Below are positions 1 to 8,556 of a stretch of DNA of 64,000 nucleotides, piece after piece. Each line of letters opens with the position of its first letter. Positions within the stretch are counted from its first letter, which is position 1. Under the pieces are notes generated by a model. That model was not told the DNA's origin and ran no database searches. It saw only the letters and a list, made by a program, of their open reading frames with translations. A program made the translations under genes and the position numbers. The DNA comes from Paraconexibacter antarcticus (GTDB lineage: Bacteria; Actinomycetota; Thermoleophilia; Solirubrobacterales; Solirubrobacteraceae), in NCBI RefSeq assembly GCF_024220175.1, contig NZ_CP098502.1:4158514-4222513 (forward strand), given 5' to 3'.

Positions 1-546
1 GTTCAGCGCGCCGTTGTGGTGGTTCTTCCAGGCGATGTGGGTCATCGCGTCGCGCATGTCCTGCTGGTCGACGCCGTACTTCTTGCAGTACGCGGGGTCC
101 AGGAGGCTGAAGGCGGCGGGCGCGGTGAGGGTGTTCTCGGGCGCGGTGCCGTCGCCCGCGACGTTCGAGCGCACGAGCCCGGAGAAGCCGGTGTCCTTCA
201 GCTTCTCCACGCCGACGGCCATGACGACGTCGTAGGCCCCGGAGGCGACGGCGTAGCACGCGTTGCGCACGGCGTCCGAGCCCGTCGCGCACATGTTCTC
301 CACGCGCGTGACGGGCTTGTAGTCGAGCGCCATGGGGCGGGAGAGGACCGCGCCGGACTGCCCCGAGTTCATCGTCCCGAGCCAGAAGGCGTCGACGTCC
401 TCGAGCGTCAGCGCGGGCGTCGTCGCGAAGCACTCCTTGATCGCGTCGACGAGGAGGTCGTCGGCCGAGCGGTCCCAGTGCTCGCCGAAGGGCGTGCAGC
501 CCATCCCGACGATGGCGACCTTGTCGCGGATGCCGTTGCTGGCCAT
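1..546 (-). CDS. Ltp-type thiolase / acetyl-CoA acetyltransferase (3' end outside window)
   Basis: This is the N-terminal 182 codons of a thiolase-superfamily protein; the C-terminus lies left of the window. The start is the ATG at 546, giving MASNGIRDKVAIVGMGCTPF, a typical SCP-x/lipid-transfer thiolase opening. The nucleophile loop ENMCATGSDA puts the active-site Cys near residue 86. The later His and Cys catalytic loops are not in view. It starts 3 nt after the stop of the HMG-CoA-synthase-like/DUF35 gene, so the two are probably co-transcribed and coupled. In steroid side-chain degradation, Ltp thiolase-like proteins pair with DUF35 proteins as thiolases or retro-aldolases. That role is inferred from the neighbour here. 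An ordinary degradative thiolase remains possible. Confidence 0.9.
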   Translation of the reverse strand, partial: MASNGIRDKVAIVGMGCTPFGEHWDRSADDLLVDAIKECFATTPALTLEDVDAFWLGTMNSGQSGAVLSRPMALDYKPVTRVENMCATGSDAVRNACYAVASGAYDVVMAVGVEKLKDTGFSGLVRSNVAGDGTAPENTLTAPAAFSLLDPAYCKKYGVDQQDMRDAMTHIAWKNHHNGALN

Positions 547-549
547 GGG

Positions 550-1950
550 TCAGTCCTCCTCGGCGGCGACGACGGTCGCCTTCCAGAAGTAGTTGTGGAC
601 GCCGTCGACCGTGTAGAGCCGGCGGAAGGACATCTGCACCCGCGTGCCGATCTCCACCTCGTCCGGGGAGGCGTCGGCGACCTCGAGCGTGTACCGCCCG
701 CCCCCGTCGAAGTCGACGACGGCGTTGATCATCGGCGGCGACGGCGAGAAGGCGAGGCGGTCGACGGTGAAGGTCGCGACCGTCCCGGACCGCTGCCCGA
801 GGGCGATGCGCTCCATCTCGTCGATGTGGTGGCAGCGCTTGCAGACGCGCGAGGGCGGCAGGTGGACGAAGCCGCAGCTCCTGCAGCGCGAGCCGACGAG
901 GCCGAACTTCCAGGCCTCGCCGCGGGCCGACGGCGGCCCCGCGGGACGGTCGGGCTCGGGCCGGCGCGGGGGCTCGCGGTCGAGCATCCCCCGCCAGGTG
1001 AGGTACGTCGCGTAGCGCAGCTCGCGACCGCCCTCGAGCTGGGCGAGGACCGGGTGCGCGGCGCGGCGCCCCGGCAGCGACGCCGTCGTGCGCAGCACGA
1101 GCGCGTCGCACCCGTCGGCGGCCGAGATGAGCAGGATCGTCTCGCCGGCCCCGGCCCGGTCGAGGACCGCGGCGAGCTTCAGCCCGGCGTCGGCGGACCC
1201 GGCGTACCCGAGCGCACCCTCCTGCGACGGCACGCGGCCCGCGTACGTCCTCGCCGCCACGCCGGCGCTCCGGGTGTGCGGCGAGGAGACGATGACGTGG
1301 TCGGCCTGCTCGATGCCCGCGGCGGCGAGGGCGCGCCCGACCGCGTCCGCGATGAGCGGGAGGTACATCTCCTGGCCGAAGCGCTCCTCCCACGAGCGGC
1401 TCGCGTCCTGGCCGGGGACACGCCAGCGGTCGAGGAACTCGGCGCTCGCAGAGGCCTCGGCAAGGATCGTCGCGAGCGCGTCCGCCTCGTCGCCGAAGCG
1501 GAACGCCGCGGCCCCGTCGGCGCCGCCGCGCTCGTCCGCGGAGGACGGCAGGCCCGTACGCAGGTCGGAGAGCACCGCGAGCCCGCCGAGCGCGGCGGCG
1601 GCCCGCAGCGCCGCGATCGCCGACCGCGGCGCGCCACCGGTGTCGGCCGCGAAGCCCCGGTGGCCGAGGTCGAGCGCGGCGTGGATCGCGGTCGCGTTGG
1701 ACTTGTCGAGGTACGGCGGGCTGCTCGTCGCGAAAAGCAGGTTCGACGTCCACCGGTCCGGCGCGGCGTCCCCGAGCGCGCGGCGCGCGGCCTCGACGCC
1801 CATCGTCGTCGCGTCCTCGTCGTAGGAGGCGACCGTGCGCGTGCCTTTGCCGAGGTGGGTGGGCCCGCTTCCCAGGGCGGCGCCGAGCTCCTCGTGGGTG
1901 AGGCGATGCCGGGGCAGGTACGCCCCGTAGCCGGTGATCCCGAGCGGCAT
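550..1950 (-). CDS. HMG-CoA-synthase-like protein with C-terminal Zn-ribbon/OB-fold (DUF35) domain
   Basis: The 466-residue protein has two parts. The N-terminal ~340 residues resemble the 3-hydroxy-3-methylglutaryl-CoA synthase / ketoacyl-ACP-synthase-III fold (MPLGITGYGAYLPRHRL start; ADTGGAPRSAIAAL near residue 120). The C-terminal ~113 residues form a rubredoxin-like zinc ribbon (CxxC near 356/359 and CxxC near 370/373) followed by an OB-fold. The usual thiolase-fold Cys appears absent from the GGAPRS loop, so catalysis may lie with the partner thiolase. DUF35 domains bind acyl-CoA and form complexes with Ltp thiolases. The gene is last-but-one in a minus-strand operon, with 5 nt to the upstream acyl-CoA dehydrogenase and 3 nt to the thiolase. 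Confidence 0.85.
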   Translation of the reverse strand: MPLGITGYGAYLPRHRLTHEELGAALGSGPTHLGKGTRTVASYDEDATTMGVEAARRALGDAAPDRWTSNLLFATSSPPYLDKSNATAIHAALDLGHRGFAADTGGAPRSAIAALRAAAALGGLAVLSDLRTGLPSSADERGGADGAAAFRFGDEADALATILAEASASAEFLDRWRVPGQDASRSWEERFGQEMYLPLIADAVGRALAAAGIEQADHVIVSSPHTRSAGVAARTYAGRVPSQEGALGYAGSADAGLKLAAVLDRAGAGETILLISAADGCDALVLRTTASLPGRRAAHPVLAQLEGGRELRYATYLTWRGMLDREPPRRPEPDRPAGPPSARGEAWKFGLVGSRCRSCGFVHLPPSRVCKRCHHIDEMERIALGQRSGTVATFTVDRLAFSPSPPMINAVVDFDGGGRYTLEVADASPDEVEIGTRVQMSFRRLYTVDGVHNYFWKATVVAAEED

Positions 1951-1955
1951 GTGCG

Positions 1956-3044
1956 TCAGCCCGCCAGCAGCGCGGTCGCGACGGTCGCGGCGGCCGCCTC
2001 GGCCCCGCCCGAGAGGCGGCGCGAGAGCTCGGCCCGGCGGTAGTAGAGCATCGCGTCCCCCTCCCAGGTGGCGCCGATGCCGCCGTGGATGAAGATGTTC
2101 TCCGGCGCGGCGTAGTCGAGCGCGTCGGCGGCGGCGGTGCGGGCGGCGTTCGCGGCGAGCGTGAAGCCCTCACGGCCCTCCGCGTCCCAGGCCGACCCGG
2201 TGGCGACGAGCAGCGAGCGGGCGCCGTCGGTGAGGCGGAGCATCTCGACGAGCTTGTGCTTGATCGCCTGGTAGGAGCCGATCGCGCGGCCGAAGGCGAT
2301 GCGGTCCTTCGCGTAGGCGGTCGCCATCTGCAGCGCGCCGTCGGCCGAGCCGACCGACTCGGCGGCGAGCAGCGCGCGCTGCAGGTCGCGGCCAAGCGAC
2401 GGGGCGACGTCCGCCGGCAGCGTGAGCGCGGTCGCGCGGGCGCCGGCGAAGGCGACGTTCGCGAGCGCGCGGCTGCCGTCGTAGCCCCGCTTCGGCGTGA
2501 CCGTCACGCCGTCGGCCCCCGCGTCGACGACGCTGAGGACGGGCGTGCCGTCCGCATCCCGGCCGAGGACGACGAGGACGTCCGCGCCGTCGGCGTCGAG
2601 CACGCCGGGGACGGCGCCGTCGAGCACCGCGACCCCTGAGCCATCGAGCGCGACGGCGACCTTCCCGGGGCGGTCCCCGGAGGACGGGCACACGAGGGCG
2701 GCGCGGCGCTCCCCGCGGGCGAGGGCGCCGCGCCGCTCGGCGTCCGCGCCCGCCGCCTCGAGCAGCGCGGTCGCGGGCAGGTGGCCGAGCAGGCGCGCGT
2801 CGGCCAGCGTGCGGCCGCAGGCCTCGAGGATCAGGAGCGCCTCGTAGGCGCCGAGGCCGACGCCATCGGCGTCCTCGGAGACGAGCAGGCCCGTCCAGCC
2901 CGCGTCGACGGCGACGGGCCACAGGTCGGTGTACGGCTCGCCGTCGAGCGCGGCGCGGGCGGCCTCGACGGTCTTGCAGCGGGCGAGCGCCGCGGTGGCG
3001 GCCTCCTGCAGGAAGGACTGCTCGTCGGTCAGGGCGAGATACAT
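1956..3044 (-). CDS. acyl-CoA dehydrogenase family protein (short subunit)
   Basis: This 362-residue flavoprotein of the acyl-CoA dehydrogenase fold starts MYLALTDEQSFLQEAATAAL. It has the middle beta domain and the C-terminal helical FAD domain (QMATAYAKDRIAFGRAIGSYQAIKHKL). Its C-terminal signature HGGIGATWEGDAMLYYRRAE is typical of this subfamily. The frame stays open upstream, but the upstream residues are the antisense-like extension of the neighbouring gene, so the ATG at 3044 is used. It lies 14 nt after another acyl-CoA dehydrogenase gene. Adjacent unequal acyl-CoA dehydrogenase genes often encode alpha2beta2 enzymes in steroid side-chain beta-oxidation; that assembly is inferred. Confidence 0.88.
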   Translation of the reverse strand: MYLALTDEQSFLQEAATAALARCKTVEAARAALDGEPYTDLWPVAVDAGWTGLLVSEDADGVGLGAYEALLILEACGRTLADARLLGHLPATALLEAAGADAERRGALARGERRAALVCPSSGDRPGKVAVALDGSGVAVLDGAVPGVLDADGADVLVVLGRDADGTPVLSVVDAGADGVTVTPKRGYDGSRALANVAFAGARATALTLPADVAPSLGRDLQRALLAAESVGSADGALQMATAYAKDRIAFGRAIGSYQAIKHKLVEMLRLTDGARSLLVATGSAWDAEGREGFTLAANAARTAAADALDYAAPENIFIHGGIGATWEGDAMLYYRRAELSRRLSGGAEAAAATVATALLAG

Positions 3045-3058
3045 GGGCTCGGGCTCCT

Positions 3059-4282
3059 CTACGCCGTGGCGCCGGCGGGCGCGGCGGGCGCGGCGGTCGC
3101 GGCGGCGACCGGCCGCGCGGCCGGCGGGGGCACGACCCGCGGCTCCGGCGGGAGGCCGAGGAAGCGCTCGCCGATGAGGTTGCGGAGGATCTCCTCGGTG
3201 CCGCCGGCGGAGCGGACGCCGGGCAGCGCGGAGACCTGGTGGCCCCACTCGCCGCCGGCGAGGGCGTCCGGCCCGATCGCGTCGACGACGAAGCGGCACG
3301 CGTCGAGCGACGCGAGGACGCTCGTGATCTTGATGAGGCCCGCCTCCGGGCCGGGCGTGCGGCCGTCCGCGATCTCGGCGGTGACCCGCTCGCTCGTGTG
3401 GCGCAGCGAGAGCAGCTGCGACGCGACCTGGCCCATGCGGACGCGGAGCGCCGGGTCCTCGCGGGCCGCGTCGTCCCCCGCGATCGCTGCGACGAGCCGC
3501 TCGAGGCGGACGGCGTGCAGGCCCGAGCCGACGGCGACCCGCTCGAAGCCGAGCATCGTCAGCGCGACGCGCCACCCGTCCCCGACCGCGCCGATGACGC
3601 TGTCGGCCGGCAGCTCGAGGTCGTCGATGAAGACCTCGTTGAACTCGGCGTCGCCGGTGATCTGCCGCAGCGGGACGATCTTCAGCCCGTCGGCGTCCAT
3701 CGGTACCGCGAACATCGTCAGGCCCTTGTGCTTCGCGGCCGACGGGTCGGTGCGGGCGAGCATGATGCCGTGGGCCGCGTGCTGGGCGAAGGACGTCCAC
3801 ACCTTCTGGCCGTTCACGAGCCAGGTGCCGTCCTCGCGCTGCCGGGCCTTCGTCTGCACGTTCGCGAGGTCCGAGCCCGCACCCGGCTCGGAGAGCAGCT
3901 GGCACCAGAACTCGTCGCCGCGCAGCAGCGGGCGCAGGTAGCGGTCCTGCTGCTCGGGGGAGCCGTGGGCCATGAGCGTCGGGCCGACCATGCCGATGCC
4001 GATGAAGTCGAAGGGGCCGGAGATGCCGCGGGCGTCGAGCTCCTGCTCGACGATGACGGCCTCGGCCTGGGTGCCGCCGGGCCCGCCGGCCGCCTCGGGC
4101 CAGGTGATGCCGACGTAGCCCGCGTCGGCGAGGACGCCCTGCCAGGCGCGCAGCCGCGCGACGGCCGCGTCGTCCTGGGGCTCGAGGACGTGCCGCGGCG
4201 GGGCGTGGAGCGCGTGCTCGTCGAGCCAGGCACGAAAGCGCCGGCGGTAGTCCTGCTGGTCGGCCGTCAGCTCGAGCGACAT
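3059..4282 (-). CDS. acyl-CoA dehydrogenase family protein (long subunit)
   Basis: This is a 407-residue acyl-CoA dehydrogenase. The N-terminal helical domain begins MSLELTADQQDYRRRFRAWL. The FAD/substrate region includes FWCQLLSEPGAGSDLANVQT and WLVNGQKVWTSFAQ. The C-terminal signature is RSAGGTEEILRNLIGERFLG. The last ~25 residues are an Ala/Pro-rich tail not typical of the family. The Glu usually used as catalytic base in the C-terminal YEGT segment is replaced (SAGGT), so its partner at 1956-3044 may supply it, or the base may be elsewhere. It is the first gene of a four-gene minus-strand operon ending at the left window edge. A possible operator lies 12 nt upstream of the start. Confidence 0.9.
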   Translation of the reverse strand: MSLELTADQQDYRRRFRAWLDEHALHAPPRHVLEPQDDAAVARLRAWQGVLADAGYVGITWPEAAGGPGGTQAEAVIVEQELDARGISGPFDFIGIGMVGPTLMAHGSPEQQDRYLRPLLRGDEFWCQLLSEPGAGSDLANVQTKARQREDGTWLVNGQKVWTSFAQHAAHGIMLARTDPSAAKHKGLTMFAVPMDADGLKIVPLRQITGDAEFNEVFIDDLELPADSVIGAVGDGWRVALTMLGFERVAVGSGLHAVRLERLVAAIAGDDAAREDPALRVRMGQVASQLLSLRHTSERVTAEIADGRTPGPEAGLIKITSVLASLDACRFVVDAIGPDALAGGEWGHQVSALPGVRSAGGTEEILRNLIGERFLGLPPEPRVVPPPAARPVAAATAAPAAPAGATA

Positions 4283-4293
4283 GGCGCAGACTG

Positions 4294-4305
4294 TACAGCG
4301 TGTCC
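4294..4305. promoter_or_regulatory. candidate operator, GGACA-N3-TGTA type
   Basis: The minus strand reads GGACA-CGC-TGTA here, just upstream of the acyl-CoA dehydrogenase start at 4282, and overlaps the palindrome CTGTACAG at 4291-4298. The same GGACA-N3-TGTA pattern occurs at 5945-5956 between the divergent dehydrogenase and carboxyltransferase genes. A shared regulator is inferred from the repetition. Confidence 0.35.
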
Positions 4306-4351
4306 GAGCAAGCTGTGCGGGCGCCCTGCCCGGACGGTGGGGCGCGCGCGT

Positions 4352-5896
4352 TCAGCCTCGGAGCGAGCCGCCGATCGCCGCCCGGTAGCGCAGCAGCGGG
4401 GCCGCCCGGTAGCGCGGCTCGCGACGGTCGTCGGCGAGGCCGTCGAGCAGCCCGAGCACGTGGTCGAGGCCGATGCGGTCGGCGAGCTTCACCGGCCCGG
4501 CGGGGTAGTTGAGCCCGAGCTCCATGCCGGTGTCCACGTCCTCGGCTGTGCCGTTGCCCTCGCCGACGAGGACGGCCGCCTCGTTGACGACGGTCGCGAG
4601 GATCCGGCCGAGGACGAGGCCGGGACCGTCCGCGACGGGCTCGGGGTGCTTGCCGAGCGTGACGACGAGCTCCCGCAGGCGCGCCACCGCCTCGGGGTCG
4701 CTGAGCACCGTCCGCGTCGTTTCGATCAGGCGGGTGGCCGCGAGCGGTCCGGCGACGTGGAAGCCCGCCGCCTCGGGGGCGACGAGGTGCAGCGCGCCAC
4801 GCGAGAGCAGGACGGCGCGCGGCCCGGCGCCCCGGCCGCCGTCGCCCGGCTCGTCGGACGCGTCGACGGTCAGGTACGGGGCGTCGCCGCCCGCGTCCGC
4901 CTCCGAGGTGACCACCCAGCCGGCGGCCGCGGCGGCCGACCGCAGCTCGCTCGCCAGGCGCGTGCCGCCGAGGACGACGAGCGGCCGGCCGTCCCCACCC
5001 CCGGGCTCGGCCGCCTGCGGGTCGGGCGTCCTCGCGGGCGCGTCGTCGCCGTACGGGTACCAGCCGGCGCCGGTCTTCCGCCCGAGCCGGCCACCGGTGA
5101 CCATCCGCGCCGCGAGCGGCGAGGGCTGGTAGCGCGGCTCGCCGTAGGTCTGGCGCAGGAAGGACTCGGCGACCGCGTGGTTCGTCTCGATGCCGATGAG
5201 GTCCATGAGCTCGAACGGGCCCATGCGGAAGCCGCCGCCGAGGCGCAGGATGCGGTCGATCTGCTCCGGCGTGGCGATCCGCTCCTGGAGGATGCGGAGC
5301 GCCTCGAGGAAGAACGGCCGGTTCACGCGGTTGACGAGGAAGCCCGCGATGTCGGCGGCGTCGATGACGGTCTTCCCCATCGCCTCACCCACCGCGCGCG
5401 CCGTCGCGAGGGCCGCGTCCCCGGTCTCCAGGCCGGCGACGACCTCGGCGAGGCGCATGACCGGCGCGGGGTTGAAGAAGTGCAGGCCGACGACCCGCTC
5501 GGGCCCGGGCACGCCCGCCGCGATCTCGGTGATCGAGAGCGACGAGGTGTTCGTCGCGAGGATGCAGTCCTCCGCGACGGCCGCGGCGACCTCGGTGAAG
5601 AGCGCGAGCTTGAGCTCGAGCCGCTCCGGTGCGGCCTCGATGACGAAGCCGCACGGCGCGAGGTCTGCGATCGCGCTGATCGGCCGCAGGCGCCCGAGGG
5701 CGTCCGCCCTGGCCTGCGCGTCGATCTTCCCGCGGGACTCGAGCCTGCCCAGCCCCTCCTCGATCCGTGCGAGGCCGCGGGCCAGCGCCGCGGGGTCCGG
5801 GTCGTAGAGGTAGGTGACCGCGCCGGCCTGCGCGGCCATCTGCGCGATGCCGGCGCCCATCTGGCCGGCGCCGAGGACGCCCACCGCCTCGGGCAT
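4352..5896 (-). CDS. 3-hydroxyacyl-CoA dehydrogenase
   Basis: This 514-residue enzyme should oxidise L-3-hydroxyacyl-CoA with NAD+. The N-terminal Rossmann segment MPEAVGVLGAGQMGAGIAQM carries GxGxxG near residues 8-13. It is followed by the 3HCDH NAD domain (EAAPERLELK, ATNTSSLSIT, GLHFFNPAPVM) and the C-terminal helical domain (GFLVNRVNRPFFLEA, GPFELMDLIG). A second C-terminal-type repeat lies near the end (PGLVLGRILATVVNEA), as in PaaH-like two-repeat enzymes of about 500 residues. The start at 5896 fits the family; an in-frame ATG at 5929 would add 11 residues. The gene is separated from the acyl-CoA dehydrogenase operon by 69 nt and diverges from the carboxyltransferase gene. Confidence 0.9.
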   Translation of the reverse strand: MPEAVGVLGAGQMGAGIAQMAAQAGAVTYLYDPDPAALARGLARIEEGLGRLESRGKIDAQARADALGRLRPISAIADLAPCGFVIEAAPERLELKLALFTEVAAAVAEDCILATNTSSLSITEIAAGVPGPERVVGLHFFNPAPVMRLAEVVAGLETGDAALATARAVGEAMGKTVIDAADIAGFLVNRVNRPFFLEALRILQERIATPEQIDRILRLGGGFRMGPFELMDLIGIETNHAVAESFLRQTYGEPRYQPSPLAARMVTGGRLGRKTGAGWYPYGDDAPARTPDPQAAEPGGGDGRPLVVLGGTRLASELRSAAAAAGWVVTSEADAGGDAPYLTVDASDEPGDGGRGAGPRAVLLSRGALHLVAPEAAGFHVAGPLAATRLIETTRTVLSDPEAVARLRELVVTLGKHPEPVADGPGLVLGRILATVVNEAAVLVGEGNGTAEDVDTGMELGLNYPAGPVKLADRIGLDHVLGLLDGLADDRREPRYRAAPLLRYRAAIGGSLRG

Positions 5897-5944
5897 CGTC
5901 GCGCTCGCCGGATCCGGACCAGGGGACATGCCGCCGATGCTATC

Positions 5945-5956
5945 GGACAGTGTGTA
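5945..5956. promoter_or_regulatory. candidate operator, GGACA-N3-TGTA type
   Basis: GGACA-GTG-TGTA lies in the 108-nt divergent region between the 3-hydroxyacyl-CoA dehydrogenase and the carboxyltransferase genes. It matches the motif at 4294-4305 in the conserved positions. It could be the half-site pair of a TetR-type regulator of the catabolic cluster. Confidence 0.35.
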
Positions 5957-6004
5957 TGGGCATTTCGTGTGACGATCACGCGGTCCTCCCCTAGCATCCC
6001 GCCC

Positions 6005-7603
6005 ATGGCCGCCCCCACCCCCGAGGACCCCACCGCGTCGGTGGACCCCCGCGACGCGCCCGCCCCCGGCGAGGTCACCAAGGCGGAGGGCCTGGCCGAG
6101 CTCGAGCGCCGCCGGGCGCTCGCCCTCGGGATGGGCGGCGAGGCGCGGGTCGCCGCGCACCACGCGAGCGGCCGGCTCACCGCGCGCGAGCGCGTCGCCC
6201 TGCTCGTCGACCCCGGCTCGTTCGTCGAGCTCGGGCTGCTCGCCCACTCCGACCGGCCCGAGATCGGCGAGCGCGCGCCTGCCGACGCCGCGGTCACCGG
6301 CGTCGGGACGGTCGACGGGCGCAAGGTCGGCGTCATCGCGAACGACTCGACGGTCATGGCCGGCTCGACCGGGAAGGTCGGCAGCCGCAAGCAGGGCCAG
6401 ATCATGAGCCTCGCCGCGCGCAAGGGCTACCCGCTCGTCATGCTCGGCGACGCGAACGGCGGGCGCCTGCCCGACCTGCTCGGGTCCGACTTCGCGGCGG
6501 CGGCCGGCGGCGACGAGGGCGAGCACTTCCTCGGCCTGCGCGTCATGGAGGACCGCATCCCGCGCGTCACCGCCATCCTCGGCAACGCCTACGGCGACCC
6601 GGCGTTCTGGGCGGGCTCGTCGGACTACGTCGCGATGGCGAAGGGCTGCTCGGTCGCGCTCTCGGGCCCGTCGCTCGTCGGCTCCTCGCTCGGCGCCGCG
6701 ACGACCCACGAGGAGCTCGGCGGCCCCGAGGTCACCGTGAGGACGTCGGGCCTCGTCACCCGGCTGGAGGAGGACGAGGCCGCGACGATCGCGTCGATCC
6801 GGACCTTCCTGTCCTACCTGCCGTCGCACGCGAGGCTCGATCCGCCGGCGAGCGCGCCGATCGCCCCCGCGACCGGCGGCGAGCAGCTGCTCGACATCGT
6901 CCCCGACCGCGGGCGCCGCGGCTACGACATCCACAGGGTGATCGCCGCCGTCGTCGACGCCGGCTCGTTCTTCGAGCTCCACCCCGGGTACGCGCGGTCG
7001 CTCGTCACCGGCCTGGCCCGGGTCGAGGGCCAGGCGGTCGGCGTCGTCGCGAACCAGCCGAAGTTCCGCGGCGGCGTCCTGGACGCGGAGGGGGTGACGA
7101 AGGCGGAGCGGCTGGTCTCGCTCGCCACCGCGTTCGGCCTCCCGCTCGTCTTCCTCCAGGACATGCCGGGCGCGATGATCGGCGTCGAGGCCGAGCGGCT
7201 CGGCCTCGCCCGCCGGCTCATGGCGCTCTACACCGCCGTCGCCCGCTCGCCGGTCCCGAAGGTGACGGTCATCATCCGCAAGGCCTTCGGCTTCGGCTAC
7301 ATGACCCTCGGTGGCCCGTCGATGGGGACCGACTACGTCGTCGCGTGGCCGAACGCCGAGATCGGGTTCATGGCCGCCGACAACGCGGTGCAGGTCGTCC
7401 ACCACCGGCGCCTGCGCGACACCCGGGCCGCGGAGGGGGACGACGCGGCCCGCGCGCTCGCCGCGGAGCTCGAGGAGCAGATGCACCACGCCTTCGCCCC
7501 GTGGCAGGCGGCGACGCAGTCGTTCATCCACGACGTCATCCGCCCGCAGGACACGCGGCAGGCCGTCGTCGACGGCCTGTTCGTCGGCTGCGGCTACCGC
7601 TGA
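6005..7603 (+). CDS. acyl-CoA carboxylase carboxyltransferase (beta) subunit
   Basis: The 532-residue protein matches the biotin-dependent carboxyltransferase family, which includes propionyl-, acetyl- and methylcrotonyl-CoA carboxylase beta subunits. It has two crotonase-fold halves. The N-terminal half has RLTARERVALLVDPGSFVEL and the C-terminal half has DAGSFFELHPGYARSLVTGL, PLVFLQDMPGAMIGVEAE and AFGFGYMTLGGPSMGTDYV. The glycine-rich oxyanion region typical of acyl-CoA binding is present. The first ~30 residues are Pro/Ala-rich. No biotin carboxylase or biotin carrier subunit is nearby, so it must borrow one or act alone. It diverges from the beta-oxidation genes, suggesting that it processes their product. 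Confidence 0.87.
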   Translation: MAAPTPEDPTASVDPRDAPAPGEVTKAEGLAELERRRALALGMGGEARVAAHHASGRLTARERVALLVDPGSFVELGLLAHSDRPEIGERAPADAAVTGVGTVDGRKVGVIANDSTVMAGSTGKVGSRKQGQIMSLAARKGYPLVMLGDANGGRLPDLLGSDFAAAAGGDEGEHFLGLRVMEDRIPRVTAILGNAYGDPAFWAGSSDYVAMAKGCSVALSGPSLVGSSLGAATTHEELGGPEVTVRTSGLVTRLEEDEAATIASIRTFLSYLPSHARLDPPASAPIAPATGGEQLLDIVPDRGRRGYDIHRVIAAVVDAGSFFELHPGYARSLVTGLARVEGQAVGVVANQPKFRGGVLDAEGVTKAERLVSLATAFGLPLVFLQDMPGAMIGVEAERLGLARRLMALYTAVARSPVPKVTVIIRKAFGFGYMTLGGPSMGTDYVVAWPNAEIGFMAADNAVQVVHHRRLRDTRAAEGDDAARALAAELEEQMHHAFAPWQAATQSFIHDVIRPQDTRQAVVDGLFVGCGYR

Positions 7604-7729
7604 GCGCGGGCAGGCGCCGGGGCTCCCGACCCCCCGAAGGGCCTACGGTGCTCCCCCAGCCGGCCGGGGCGCGGGCCCCGCGGGCGCGTTAGCGTTGGAC
7701 GAACCCGACATCACCCGTGAAGGAGTCCC

Positions 7730-8548
7730 ATGACGACCGTTGACGAGAACGCCTTCCCCGGCATCCGTGGCCAGGTGCAGACCTACCGCTGGGCCGACCC
7801 GGACGCCACGGCGCGCTACGTCGCCGTCATCGCCCACGGCTACGGTGAGCACGCTCGCCGGTACGACCACGTGGCCGAGGCCCTCGTCGCCGACGGCGCC
7901 GTCGTCCACGCCCTCGACCACCACGGCCACGGCCGCTCGGAGGGCGAGCGCGCGTCGGTGACCGACATCCAGGAGTTCGTCACCGACCTCGACACCGTCG
8001 TGGACGGCGCCGCCGAGCAGGGACTCCCGGTCGTCCTCATCGGCCACTCGATGGGTGGGCTCATCGCGACCCGCTACGCGCAGCAGCATGCGGAGAAGCT
8101 CGCCGCGCTCGTGCTCAGCGGGCCCGTCATCGGCGGCAACCCGGGGTTCGCCCAGCTCCTGGAGATGGACCCGATCCCGGAGATCCCGATCGACCCCGCC
8201 GCCCTCTCCCGCGATCCCGCCACCGGCGAGGCGTACGCCGCCGACGGGCTCGTCTACCACGGTCCGTTCAAGCGCGAGACCCTCCAGGCCCTGTTCTCCG
8301 CGGTCGACGACGTGAAGGGCGGCCCGAAGCTCGAGCTCCCCGTGCTGTGGATCCACGGCGAGCTCGACGCGCTCGCCCCGCTCGACGCCACGAGCGAGGC
8401 CGCCGCCCTCATCAAGACCGGCTCCTGGCAGGAGAAGGTCTACCCCGGCGCCATGCACGAGATCTACAACGAGACGAACAAGGACGAGGTCATCGGCGAC
8501 ACGATCGCGTTCATCGCCAGCGCGGTCGGCAGCCCCTCGTCCGTCTGA
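7730..8548 (+). CDS. alpha/beta hydrolase, monoacylglycerol-lipase-like
   Basis: The 272-residue alpha/beta hydrolase belongs to the serine aminopeptidase S33 / monoglyceride lipase group. The oxyanion region is VIAHGYGEHARRY. The nucleophile elbow GHSMGG puts Ser near 107, the acid is in HGELDALAP and the catalytic His is in GAMHEIYNE. No signal peptide is evident, so it is probably cytosolic. A good ribosome binding site (GAAGGAG) precedes the ATG. It likely releases fatty acids from acylglycerols or esters, feeding the acyl-CoA enzymes next door; the substrate is inferred. A strong hairpin follows the gene. Confidence 0.85.
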   Translation: MTTVDENAFPGIRGQVQTYRWADPDATARYVAVIAHGYGEHARRYDHVAEALVADGAVVHALDHHGHGRSEGERASVTDIQEFVTDLDTVVDGAAEQGLPVVLIGHSMGGLIATRYAQQHAEKLAALVLSGPVIGGNPGFAQLLEMDPIPEIPIDPAALSRDPATGEAYAADGLVYHGPFKRETLQALFSAVDDVKGGPKLELPVLWIHGELDALAPLDATSEAAALIKTGSWQEKVYPGAMHEIYNETNKDEVIGDTIAFIASAVGSPSSV

Positions 8549-8556
8549 CGCCGGGG

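Noticed and set aside
16..2043. 675-codon plus-strand frame at the left edge
   Set aside because: It is antisense to the thiolase, HMGS-DUF35 and dehydrogenase genes, with low-complexity translation typical of a GC-rich shadow.
3239..6004. Very long open frame on the plus strand opposite the dehydrogenase genes, continuous with the carboxyltransferase
   Set aside because: It is an antisense frame kept open by high GC. Its Arg/Gly/Asp/Val-rich residues have no domain logic, and only the part after 6005 is real.
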